Shown: one piece after another, positions 7,930 through 16,545 of the stretch
Layout: the number at the start of each line of letters is the position of its first letter
How positions within the stretch are numbered: the stretch's first letter is position 1
Assembly (NCBI GenBank): GCA_036655755.1
Contig: JAVVPN010000046.1
Span: 1 to 24,556, forward strand
Direction: 5' to 3'
Length of the DNA stretch: 24,556 bases
DNA from: JAUNSR01 sp036655755
Lineage (GTDB): Bacteria > Bacteroidota > Bacteroidia > Bacteroidales > JAUNSR01
Translations under genes and position numbers: made by a program
Notes under the pieces: model-generated
What the model was told of the DNA's origin: nothing
Database searches by the model: none
The model's input: only the letters and a program-made list of their open reading frames with translations

Positions 7930-10179
7930 TTATTTGAGACTTACCGATTGGATGATATAATTTTTGCCACCGATAATCAGTCCCGATTCTTGAAGTTTAA
8001 GAAGCGTTTCTGCCGTTACAGGCAACTCAAAGTCGCCTGTAATATCAAAATATTCCGTTCCGGAAGCAATCTCACCCCACCCATTCGGCGATTTGAATGA
8101 TCCTTGCGCATCGGCTTGTACATCTGATGTTTTCACCACAACACGCTGCCCGGCTTTTGCTCCCGCAAATTTATCAGCTCCTATTTCAGCGTATCCGGCC
8201 CAGTTTCCTACATCCTTCGGGCCTTCGTAAATAACTACTGCCTGGCTACGCTCTTCCACAATAGTTATTTTTGTAATTGTCACTTCATGCCCACCAATAG
8301 CGAGACCGGTTGCAACCAAATTATTTACATCATTGTCAGTAAGGCTTACATCCAATACCTGCACAGTTCCGGCAACATATCCCATATCCATAATGTCATT
8401 CGGAGCAGAATAGTTATCCAATGCGGGCCAGCCTGCTTGTTGCGACATCAATTTCATTTGCCACCAAGTTTCATTGGTATCATTGGTGATATAAAAAACA
8501 CGCATATACATACCTGATTTCAAACCTTGCAATGCAGATGCGTCTAACGTAAAGTTCACCCAATTTCCAAGATTATGCAGCCCTTCAAAAACGGTTGTCT
8601 CAATAATGTTCGAACCAATAATGTCAATCATATAAGCAATTTCTCCATTCGAAGAGATCAACTTCAATTCTGTATTTCCGTTGGCATTGGCCGGAATTGA
8701 AATATATAATTGATCACCCAACAAAATATACTGCACGGACAATCCGTTTAACTGCACATCAGTTAGTTTTTCTCCATTTTTCACCTCCACAATTAAGACA
8801 CTGCTGCCATTTACACTTTCTTCGGGTAATACCGGAATATAACAACACTCCGGTTTCTCTACTGCAAGCGAACTACAAATTACTGTTTCGCCATTTTTTA
8901 AAGTCAATATAATCTCACCCGATTCAGCATCTACTGGTACCGTGACAGTCAGCTCTACGGCTGATGTCGCTATTACATCTACAGTTTTATCCCCTCCAAA
9001 AGTTATAGCCGTCACTAAGTCTAAATCAGAGCCCTTTAAAGTAACCGCCTGTCCTGCCGGCACATTGGTTGGGTCATACGATTCCACTATCGGTTTCAAT
9101 GTTTCAATCATTATTGCAACCGTTTTTCCACTACCGGTATTCAAAGTCAATTCACCACTGTGTGCGTTTTCAGGCATCGCAACTGTAATCCGGGCAGTCG
9201 TTTTTGAATCTGGCACAATTGCATTCTCTACGTTTTCAAATCGAATATCTGTTATTAGCTCCATATTGACCCCATTAATTGTTATGAGATCCCCCCCTTT
9301 AATGCCGGTACCTTTTACTATGGCCAGCTGTTCGGGCATAGCCATCACCAAATTAGCTGCAATCACTTCTTCTCCCGAATAAGTAATCAACACAACCGGC
9401 TCATCTGCTGCATTTTCAGGTAATACAAAAATTAAGTCATCATCTTGTCTTGCAAATTCCACTTCATTTTTTTCACCCAAACGAATCTTTTCCACCAACT
9501 CAAGATCGTTTCCCTTTATGGTAATTACGTCCCCCGGCTTTTTATCAAGTAAATTCTGTATTTCATGTACATTTGGCAAAACAACTTCTAAAATTTCTTT
9601 CGATACAATTTCAATAGGAATAGCCGCCGTATCTGCCAATGTTATGTTTCCGGTTTTTGCGGTCATTGGAACATCCAACACAATTTTAGATCTTTCCCAT
9701 GTTTTAAACGCCTTAAATTCTACAACGACATCGTCCGCGAAGATAACCTTCTGAATCAGATTCAGATAGTCCCCTTCAATGGTTATCTCATTGCCTGGCT
9801 TTAAAATAGCCGGAGAAAATCGGTTAAATACGATTGGCTCCGTATAAGTAAGCTTGGTTTTCGTAACCAATGTTTTTCCGTTTGCCAATTCAAGCGACAC
9901 AAAACCGGGTTCTGCATCTTGAGGAATAACGATCTGTATACGCTCCTTATTCACTTGACGAATATCCGTTATAACAATCTGTTCGGGCAAAATCACTTTC
10001 ACCACCTGATCTAAGCCCCGGCCGATAAAAGTCAACTCTCCTCCGCGCAGAGCAGGCGACGGACCAAAAACTTCAAGAGTGGTATTTCCAGCCGACTTAT
10101 CATCGTCTTTATCGCAAGCCGTAAATAAACCTGTAAGCAATATAAATGCAGTAAACAGGATTGATTTTATATTATTCAT
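7930..10179 (-). CDS. Surface glycan-binding lipoprotein with about six IPT/TIG repeats and a duplicated C-terminal module
   Basis: This 749-residue lipoprotein has lipobox LFTAC (Cys22) followed by DKDDDK, a strong surface-export signal. Five Ig-like IPT/TIG repeats lie at about 33-113, 114-195, 196-281, 282-361 and 362-442, each containing a GD-ITI-G-L-L-I-F type core (for example GDLITINGVNMELITDIRF). A sixth, degenerate one lies at about 447-520. Two related modules follow, about 524-642 and 646-749: both open with a YEG/FEG-GNW motif and close with an L-GL-IGG-TI-I pattern. These probably bind glycan, as in SusE/SusF-like or SGBP proteins. The gene lies between another SGBP and the surface GH26. 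No catalytic motif is visible. It probably holds mannan at the surface for GH26 and SusC/SusD; the ligand is inferred from context. Confidence 0.82.
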   Translation of the reverse strand: MNNIKSILFTAFILLTGLFTACDKDDDKSAGNTTLEVFGPSPALRGGELTFIGRGLDQVVKVILPEQIVITDIRQVNKERIQIVIPQDAEPGFVSLELANGKTLVTKTKLTYTEPIVFNRFSPAILKPGNEITIEGDYLNLIQKVIFADDVVVEFKAFKTWERSKIVLDVPMTAKTGNITLADTAAIPIEIVSKEILEVVLPNVHEIQNLLDKKPGDVITIKGNDLELVEKIRLGEKNEVEFARQDDDLIFVLPENAADEPVVLITYSGEEVIAANLVMAMPEQLAIVKGTGIKGGDLITINGVNMELITDIRFENVENAIVPDSKTTARITVAMPENAHSGELTLNTGSGKTVAIMIETLKPIVESYDPTNVPAGQAVTLKGSDLDLVTAITFGGDKTVDVIATSAVELTVTVPVDAESGEIILTLKNGETVICSSLAVEKPECCYIPVLPEESVNGSSVLIVEVKNGEKLTDVQLNGLSVQYILLGDQLYISIPANANGNTELKLISSNGEIAYMIDIIGSNIIETTVFEGLHNLGNWVNFTLDASALQGLKSGMYMRVFYITNDTNETWWQMKLMSQQAGWPALDNYSAPNDIMDMGYVAGTVQVLDVSLTDNDVNNLVATGLAIGGHEVTITKITIVEERSQAVVIYEGPKDVGNWAGYAEIGADKFAGAKAGQRVVVKTSDVQADAQGSFKSPNGWGEIASGTEYFDITGDFELPVTAETLLKLQESGLIIGGKNYIIQSVSLK

Positions 10180-10191
10180 TTATTATATTCT

Positions 10192-10249
10192 GTTTTTAAT
10201 ATTAATCTATAAATGCGCCCTTTATATACCAAATATTGGGTATCTCATC
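10192..10249 (-). repeat. Intergenic leader element copy B
   Basis: In the 68-bp gap between the two glycan-binding genes the minus strand repeats the layout of 2464-2523: TGAGATACCCA, then GGTATATAAA, a GGCGCA loop, TTTATA, and then a TTAAAAA run before the next ATG. The hairpin TATAAA/TTTATA is shorter here (6 bp), while ATACCCAAT and ATTTGGTAT can pair upstream of it. The shared parts are the alternative pairing and the GGCGC loop. Function unknown. Confidence 0.5.
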
Positions 10250-11495
10250 ACTTCTCAACCACCCGTACATTATCAACATAGAATGTTGGATTACAAGGTG
10301 TCCCTGTCACTCCACCGGTACCATTTACCAAAAGAGAAAGGCCCGAATAATGCCCTATCCCCATTGGCGACTTCAAATCCTCTCCCGCTGCATTAAAACG
10401 AAAATCGGTCATAGGAATTGCAACCGTAATCCACCCATTGGTCGAATAACTACCGGTTACAGACCAAGGCATCCACAATGCGCGTGGATAAGTAGCAGAC
10501 GCAGCGTATCCGTTATTCGGATTTCCACCATTTGAAGTTTCCTGCCAATTCATCCAAACCTCTTCCGCTCCCGTAAAAATAAATTGGAATGCCGACGATG
10601 ACCATACGTCCGGTACGTTAACCTCGAATTTAAGCACGTAATCTTTCAGGTTTCCGGCATCTACAAAGTCCGGATCATCCTGCCGATAAGTCCATCGCTC
10701 ATAACCGAAATTCGAATCGTCCCATTTCTCATCATCCATTTCTCCATGAAAAATCAGATACTGCCCGTTTACACCATTCTCAGTTCCATACCCATATCCT
10801 TTATGCCAACCATGATGATAACCTCCATCCGGATAAATCCGGTCAAAATCAAGAATCAGATTCCGATCATCCCGGAAATGGAAAGAGCTTTTACCCGTAC
10901 CATAAACAGAAATAATCTCAATCGGCCCTTTTGTTGCATTTTCAGGAACGATCACCGACACGTTATTCACATCTTGGCTCACTATTTCAGCTTCTGCACC
11001 ACCCGGAAAAACCACTTTCAATGGTACCGCTTCATCATTTACGAAATACATCCCCTGAATCTGAGCCATATCACCCGCTTTCACATACTCGCATGTCATA
11101 GCTGTGGCTGCCGGAACAGGCACTTTCGTTTCGAAAGTAAATTCACAGGAATCATTATTTGTATAAAGGCGGATTAAATCCTCTTTCAATCCGGGTATTT
11201 CATTTGGAATATCTACTATAATCGCATTGTTCGTTACGAAAGAGGGATTAAGTTTCGCCTTTCGGTCATTAAACATAATCTTATTGACACTCCCCATATT
11301 CTCTCCGATAATGGCTATTTTTGCACCCAGATAGGCACTGTTAAGCAACGAATCCGATTTCAACTCATCACATGTTCGTATATAACGGACAATCGGAGTC
11401 CCGCCGTTCTTCGAGTCATTATCGTCATCCGAACAAGCATTAAATAAAAGTATTGCACCGGCAATCAGGCCGATATTTAAAATATGATTCTTCAT
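10248..11495 (-). CDS. Surface glycan-binding lipoprotein, SGBP-B-like
   Basis: This 415-residue lipoprotein has lipobox LFNAC (Cys21) and SDDDND directly after it, a classic Bacteroidetes surface-export signal. Two IPT/TIG-type Ig-like domains are likely at about 35-125 and 128-210. The C-terminal half (about 215-415) is rich in Trp and Tyr (YHHGWHKGYGYG, KWDDSNFGYERWTY, VWMNWQETSNGG, ALWMPW) and ends with a FYVDNVRVVEK beta-strand. This resembles the C-terminal glycan-binding domain of SGBP-B proteins from xyloglucan loci. It follows susD with a 21-bp gap, the usual position of the first SGBP. It should bind mannan chains at the cell surface alongside SusD; mannan specificity is inferred from the locus. 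No enzyme motif is seen. Confidence 0.85.
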   Translation of the reverse strand: MKNHILNIGLIAGAILLFNACSDDDNDSKNGGTPIVRYIRTCDELKSDSLLNSAYLGAKIAIIGENMGSVNKIMFNDRKAKLNPSFVTNNAIIVDIPNEIPGLKEDLIRLYTNNDSCEFTFETKVPVPAATAMTCEYVKAGDMAQIQGMYFVNDEAVPLKVVFPGGAEAEIVSQDVNNVSVIVPENATKGPIEIISVYGTGKSSFHFRDDRNLILDFDRIYPDGGYHHGWHKGYGYGTENGVNGQYLIFHGEMDDEKWDDSNFGYERWTYRQDDPDFVDAGNLKDYVLKFEVNVPDVWSSSAFQFIFTGAEEVWMNWQETSNGGNPNNGYAASATYPRALWMPWSVTGSYSTNGWITVAIPMTDFRFNAAGEDLKSPMGIGHYSGLSLLVNGTGGVTGTPCNPTFYVDNVRVVEK

Positions 11496-11516
11496 AATTT
11501 TGTAGTAGATTAAGGA

Positions 11517-13208
11517 TTAAAACTGATAGTCGACAGGATCCTGCAAAATCGAAGGAGTCTTCGTAATAGTTTCCGCCGGAATAGGCAATATCAGATTACT
11601 TTCCGTAATATGAATCTCCGCAATCTCCTGATTCAAATAAAAGGGGGTACCCTTACCATCTTCTTTCGGATCGACCGAAGTGAATCCGCCATGATACATA
11701 CTTCCTGTATTTTTATCAGTTATGGCGTAAATACCATTATTGATATATTGGCGCTCACGTTTCATCTCGTTCAGATATTGCAATGCTGTTGCCATACTAC
11801 GGTAACTCATGCGTTTTATATCGAAGAAGTTAATACTTTCAAAAGCAAACTCCACACGTCGTTCATGAATTAAGTCATTATATGAAACCGTTGATTTGCT
11901 CCAATCCAAATGTGCCCGGTTACGAACTTGTTTAAATACATCTACCGCCAACGCATCCGAAGTTGAACTTCCCGCTCCGATGCAAGCCTCTACATAACAT
12001 AAATAAATATCGCTCAGACGTAACAGATACAGGCAGTTTCCTGCATCCTGGTTAGAAGCCCCTGCAAGATTGTCACAATCCGCACTCGCTCCGATAAGAT
12101 ATTTGCGAATATGAGCCAGCATTTCATTCGGTTGTTCTGTCGTTTCGTCTGCCGAATAATTTTCATAAACATAACCACCTCCGGCAAGATTAGAATAGCT
12201 GTCACCCTGGCGCATAAAAGTAAGGTCACGTCGTTGGTCTCCCGTTTCAAAAGCTTCTTGCAAACTCAATGTAGGCCCTTTACCGGCACCCCAACTCGAA
12301 CCTTGAGTTAAAATAGCACTTCGGGAATGTGCAATATTCCGCCCGTTACCATATCCATATCCACTATTGGTACATAAAATCGAAAATAATGATTCCGAAC
12401 AAGTATTGGCTACCGGATAAAACAGCGTCGTCAAATCCTTATACAACTCCAGACCACTGTTTTTGATTACATCTTCTGCGTAAGCTTTTGCCGAGGCAAA
12501 ATTGTTTGCAGAATTCGCATCTTCAAGATGCGACGCCATTGTCAAATGTAATTTGGCAAGCATCCCGGTCGCTGTATATCTGCTGCAACGACCATTCTGG
12601 AAGGGTTTATCCGGAAGATTATCTTTAGCGAACTCCAGGTCCTGACGTATAAATTCATAAACACTCGACTGACGATGACGTATTACTTTATCGCCCGATA
12701 TATTGTTGTTCGTAATGATCGGCACATTCTCCCAATACTCGGTAAGCAGGTAATAAGCCATGGCTCGCACACAGCGAGCTTCCGCCAACGCCCGGTTTAT
12801 TACTGTTTCCGATATTCCATTTGCACGAGCCGCATCCGGCATTCCGTTGATGATATTATTGCAGTATGACACCACACGAAACAAACCGTTCCAGCCTTGC
12901 TTCAGATAAGTATTCCCGTTTTGGAATGTCATCAGATAAAACTGCCCCTCTTCCGAATAAGTATAGAATAAATCCCCCGCAAGCTCATCGCCCGCCATCC
13001 ACATGAAATTCATGTCATAATCCTGCCATACATAGGCGGCATATAATGATGCGGTATTGGCATTAATCGCATCCTCGGAGGTATAATAGGTTTCCAACAC
13101 CTGCTTATCTTCCGGTACCACATTCAAAAAATCTTCACAAGATGTTGCCATACCCAGCAAAAGCGATGACACACATACCGACTTAAATAAGTATTTTATA
13201 TTATTCAT
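11517..13208 (-). CDS. SusD/RagB-family glycan-binding lipoprotein
   Basis: This 563-residue protein has lipobox GMATSC (Cys24) followed by EDFLNVVPED, the usual start of mature SusD proteins. SusD features are a TPR-like N-terminal part with RALAEARCVRAMAYYLLTEYW (about 139-160), and C-terminal LIHERRVEFAFESINFFDIKRM and LPIPAETI segments. It caps the SusC pore on the cell surface and loads oligosaccharides. The gene begins 19 bp after the susC stop and precedes two further glycan-binding genes, the standard core of a polysaccharide utilisation locus. Length is normal for the family. Substrate (mannan or manno-oligosaccharides) is inferred from the enzymes nearby. Confidence 0.96.
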   Translation of the reverse strand: MNNIKYLFKSVCVSSLLLGMATSCEDFLNVVPEDKQVLETYYTSEDAINANTASLYAAYVWQDYDMNFMWMAGDELAGDLFYTYSEEGQFYLMTFQNGNTYLKQGWNGLFRVVSYCNNIINGMPDAARANGISETVINRALAEARCVRAMAYYLLTEYWENVPIITNNNISGDKVIRHRQSSVYEFIRQDLEFAKDNLPDKPFQNGRCSRYTATGMLAKLHLTMASHLEDANSANNFASAKAYAEDVIKNSGLELYKDLTTLFYPVANTCSESLFSILCTNSGYGYGNGRNIAHSRSAILTQGSSWGAGKGPTLSLQEAFETGDQRRDLTFMRQGDSYSNLAGGGYVYENYSADETTEQPNEMLAHIRKYLIGASADCDNLAGASNQDAGNCLYLLRLSDIYLCYVEACIGAGSSTSDALAVDVFKQVRNRAHLDWSKSTVSYNDLIHERRVEFAFESINFFDIKRMSYRSMATALQYLNEMKRERQYINNGIYAITDKNTGSMYHGGFTSVDPKEDGKGTPFYLNQEIAEIHITESNLILPIPAETITKTPSILQDPVDYQF

Positions 13209-13227
13209 AATTGTAGTCTTATCCAGG

Positions 13228-16200
13228 TTAGAAAGTAATATTTACACCCAAAGTATACACACGCGGAGCAGGATAGCGCCCCATATCCACATTCGACAAA
13301 CGGGCATCCTGATTATAGGATCCGATCTCCGGATCCAACCCCGAGTAATTTGTAAAAGTGTACACATTCTGCACATTAAAATACAGACGACAGTTTTCCA
13401 TTGCCACTTTCTTAATCCACTGTTTTGGCAAATTATAGGCAAGTGAAATATTCTGGATACGTAAATAGCTTCCATCTTCAATCCAACGGTCACTCATACG
13501 ATTATTCCCATTCAGTCCGTTATTACTCCAACGTGGCAGCGCTGCGTCCGAATTGATGATATAACAGTTCGACGGATCGGTCGGATTAGATAAATCCCCA
13601 TCTGTATAACCCAAACGAGCCCGGCTCAAAGCTGTTACACTCTGATTATCCCACGGCGAATCGAGTGCTTCGGTTTTCACCCGTACATAGTTCAGGATAT
13701 CGCCCCCTACCGAACCGGTAAGGCCAATTCCCAACTCCCAGTTTTTATAACGGAAATTATTAGTAAAGCCAAAAGTGAAATCCGGATTCGGATCACCGAT
13801 AAAGGTCTGATCAAATTCATCGATCACGCCGTCCGGTACTCCGTCCGGCCCACTCAAATCTTTAAACTTCACATCCCCGACCCATGAGCCCGAAGTACGG
13901 TGAACACCTATATTTTTAGGACGGGGTGAATTTTGCACATCGTCCGCATCTTTGTAAAGACCATCTGTCTTATATCCGTAAAATACACCAATCGGCTGCC
14001 CCACAGTAACCACTGCTACAGTCTGAAAGCCGGCATACCAGTCGAGTTTGCTGTAAAGCGGTGTATTCAGGTCATCGAGCGCCTTCACTTTATTGCGGTT
14101 AATCGACACACTCAGATTCGAATCCCATGTAAAATCGCGGGTAGCTATATTGTGTGTATTCAAAGAAATATCGATCCCTTTATTATCCACCTTTCCGATA
14201 TTCATAAAAGGGGTCTGTATATCGTTGCCTTCCGAACCACCCAAAACCGGCGATACAGAGGGTTGTAATAACAAATCTTTTGTCGTTTTATAATAAGCAT
14301 CCACCGTCAGATCCACTCGCCCGTTAAACAATCCGAGATCCACCCCGGCGTTATATTGAACAGAGGCTTCCCATTTCAGATCCGGATTTGCATTATTCGA
14401 CATGCGATAAGCCGTACCCCAATAAGATGCAAAAGCACTCATTGTAGAACCATATAAATAGGTTTTAATATTATCATTTCCCACATGTCCGTAACCCAGG
14501 CGTAGTTTCAGATTCGAAAGCCAACTCTGCGAACCTTCCATAAACGACTCGCTACTGATTCGCCATGCGGCCGCTACCGATGGGAAATATCCCCACCGAT
14601 TATTCGATCCGAATTTTGACGACCCGTCCGCACGCATGGTAGCTGTCAGCATATAACGATCGCCATAATTATAATTCAGACGGCCAAAACCGGAGACTTT
14701 CGTTGCTTTATCTTTCCAGCCTTCATTCGAAGTATATTTACCATCCTCTCCGATTACATGAATAATATTCGATGAAAGCCCGTTCTTCACCAACTGAGTT
14801 CCTTCCCAACTCGATTTCGAAGCCTCCATACCGGCCATGAAGTTGATATTATGTTTTCCGAAATTCTGATTGTATGTTGCGTAGTTTTTCCAAATCCAAT
14901 ACAGACTGTTCTCCTCACGCTGCATAATCTGCACATCTTTATTCTCAAGCAACCCGTATTTATAACTTGGCTTGAATCCTTTATTGATATTGTTCGACGC
15001 GTCAAAAGCAAAATCAGAACGAAAGTTAAGCCATTCGAACGGCGTGATCTGTGTATACACATTCCCCATCACTCGCTGGCGGAACAGCGAGTTTTTCTGA
15101 TCTTTTGTCAAGGCTACCGGATTATAAATAGAAGACCCATTTACGGTTTCCGGCCCGGCATAATTTCCATCGAAATCGTAAACCGGCACTGCCGGCGACA
15201 TTACCGCAGCCTGCATCACCACTCCATTAATTCCATCGTTATTGATAATTGATTCATGCGTACGGGCGTACGACAAAGAGGAGCCGAATTTCACATACTT
15301 GTTCATTTCGGCATCGATATTCATACGTCCGGTATAGCGCTTAAAGTTTGAATTCAACAGCAAACCATCCTGGTCCATATACCCCAGCGAAAATGCATAC
15401 GTCACTTTATCCGTTCCGCCACTCACGGCCAGACTATGATTCTGCATCCATGCATTACTCGTTACAGCATCCTGCCAGTCAGTACCTACCCCTAATAATG
15501 ACGGATCAAGATATGCCTGATCTACATTTGGCAGCATACCCTCATCAAACAACTGACGCTGATAAATACCAAATTCACGCAAATTCATCATATCGAGCTT
15601 TCCTACACGCTGCTGCAAAGCCCCATACCCATCATAATTGATCTTGACAGCTCCTTTTTCTCCACGGCGAGTAGTAATTAACACCACACCATTGGCACCT
15701 GCCGCACCATAAATAGCGGTAGCCGATGCATCTTTCAATACGGTCATTGATACGATATCGTTAGGCGAAATCGAAGCAAGCGGATTCGCTTTATTTTGTC
15801 CGTTCGAACCTCCCGACCAACTGAAACCGGCTGTCGAAGTACCCTCTCCACTCATTTGAATTCCGTCGATAATGTACAACGGCTCGTTTGTATTGTTGAT
15901 TGAACTCGCTCCGCGGATACGGATCGAGTTAGCTGCCCCCGGAGCGCCTGAGTTAGCCTGTACCTGAACACCGGCTACGCGTCCTTGCAGCATCTGGTCG
16001 ATATTCGTCACAACCGACTCACGAAGTTTTTCTCCCGAAATACTCGAAACCGATCCGGTAAGGTCGGTCTTCTTCATCGTTCCATAACCCACCACTACTA
16101 CTTCATCAAGCAATTCCGTATCTTCCTGTAGTGTTACGTTTACAGATTTCTGTCCATTCTTCAATGTAACCTCCTGTGGCTTAAAACCGATAAAAGAGAA

Positions 16201-16413
16201 AACCAATACCGCCTTATCCGTCGGCACATTCACACTAAAGTTACCGTCGGCATCTGTTACACTTCCTGTTTTAGTTCCTTTTACAATAACATTTGCCCCT
16301 ATAAACGGCGTTCCGGTCGTTCCGTCTGTAACTTTTCCGGTAACAGTGTTCACTTGGGCTATCACATGACTACTCAGAAAGAGCGTCATGAGAAACAACA
16401 CAATGTTTTTCAT
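13228..16413 (-). CDS. SusC/RagA-family TonB-dependent outer-membrane transporter
   Basis: This 1061-residue protein has a signal peptide (about 1-19, ending VIAQ), then a carboxypeptidase-regulatory-like domain (about 23-97, with VTGKVTDGTTGTPFIGANV). The SusC TonB-box region LLDEVVVVGYGTMKK follows (about 101-115), then the plug (GRVAGVQVQANSGAPGAANS, RIRGASSINNTNEPLYIIDG) and a 22-strand barrel ending in the terminal Phe of GVNITF. It imports oligosaccharides across the outer membrane, energised by TonB-ExbBD, together with the SusD lid downstream. Length is typical. It is the first gene of the five-gene susC operon, with a complete promoter and an operator 40-110 bp upstream. The transported sugar is inferred to be (acetylated) manno- or glucomanno-oligosaccharide. 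Confidence 0.96.
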   Translation of the reverse strand: MKNIVLFLMTLFLSSHVIAQVNTVTGKVTDGTTGTPFIGANVIVKGTKTGSVTDADGNFSVNVPTDKAVLVFSFIGFKPQEVTLKNGQKSVNVTLQEDTELLDEVVVVGYGTMKKTDLTGSVSSISGEKLRESVVTNIDQMLQGRVAGVQVQANSGAPGAANSIRIRGASSINNTNEPLYIIDGIQMSGEGTSTAGFSWSGGSNGQNKANPLASISPNDIVSMTVLKDASATAIYGAAGANGVVLITTRRGEKGAVKINYDGYGALQQRVGKLDMMNLREFGIYQRQLFDEGMLPNVDQAYLDPSLLGVGTDWQDAVTSNAWMQNHSLAVSGGTDKVTYAFSLGYMDQDGLLLNSNFKRYTGRMNIDAEMNKYVKFGSSLSYARTHESIINNDGINGVVMQAAVMSPAVPVYDFDGNYAGPETVNGSSIYNPVALTKDQKNSLFRQRVMGNVYTQITPFEWLNFRSDFAFDASNNINKGFKPSYKYGLLENKDVQIMQREENSLYWIWKNYATYNQNFGKHNINFMAGMEASKSSWEGTQLVKNGLSSNIIHVIGEDGKYTSNEGWKDKATKVSGFGRLNYNYGDRYMLTATMRADGSSKFGSNNRWGYFPSVAAAWRISSESFMEGSQSWLSNLKLRLGYGHVGNDNIKTYLYGSTMSAFASYWGTAYRMSNNANPDLKWEASVQYNAGVDLGLFNGRVDLTVDAYYKTTKDLLLQPSVSPVLGGSEGNDIQTPFMNIGKVDNKGIDISLNTHNIATRDFTWDSNLSVSINRNKVKALDDLNTPLYSKLDWYAGFQTVAVVTVGQPIGVFYGYKTDGLYKDADDVQNSPRPKNIGVHRTSGSWVGDVKFKDLSGPDGVPDGVIDEFDQTFIGDPNPDFTFGFTNNFRYKNWELGIGLTGSVGGDILNYVRVKTEALDSPWDNQSVTALSRARLGYTDGDLSNPTDPSNCYIINSDAALPRWSNNGLNGNNRMSDRWIEDGSYLRIQNISLAYNLPKQWIKKVAMENCRLYFNVQNVYTFTNYSGLDPEIGSYNQDARLSNVDMGRYPAPRVYTLGVNITF

Positions 16414-16455
16414 ATAATAATAATTAGATTTATGGTTTCAGCAAATTGCTTAATA

Positions 16456-16520
16456 CAAAAATAGAGTCTACCAAACGGGTAAACAAATACAATCTTATCT
16501 GAAACTAATACTCTTTTACA
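16456..16520 (-). promoter_or_regulatory. susC promoter and AraC-type operator
   Basis: TTG (16484-16486), a 20-bp spacer and TATTTTTG (16456-16463) form an exact Bacteroidetes promoter, with a start expected near 16449 and a leader of about 36 nt. Directly upstream of TTG is GATAAGATTGTAT (16487-16499); 21 bp further is TGTAAAAGAGTAT (16508-16520), 8 of 13 positions identical to it. The direct repeat at 21 bp is the usual geometry for an AraC-type activator. The distal half also overlaps a small inverted repeat (16511-16526) that could be a weak terminator of the gene before. Confidence 0.75.
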
Positions 16521-16545
16521 AAAGAGAAAACATTTATATATTTAG

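Noticed and set aside
8942..9382. Plus-strand frame of 146 codons opposite the TIG-repeat protein
   Set aside because: Its Ser/Thr/Val-rich sequence mirrors the beta-strand repeats of the minus-strand gene; no independent support.
16511..16526. Strong terminator between the CE7-GH5 gene and susC
   Set aside because: The inverted repeat CTCTTTT/AAAAGAG has only a 2-nt centre, is AT-rich and lacks a T-run, and most of it is explained as an operator half-site.
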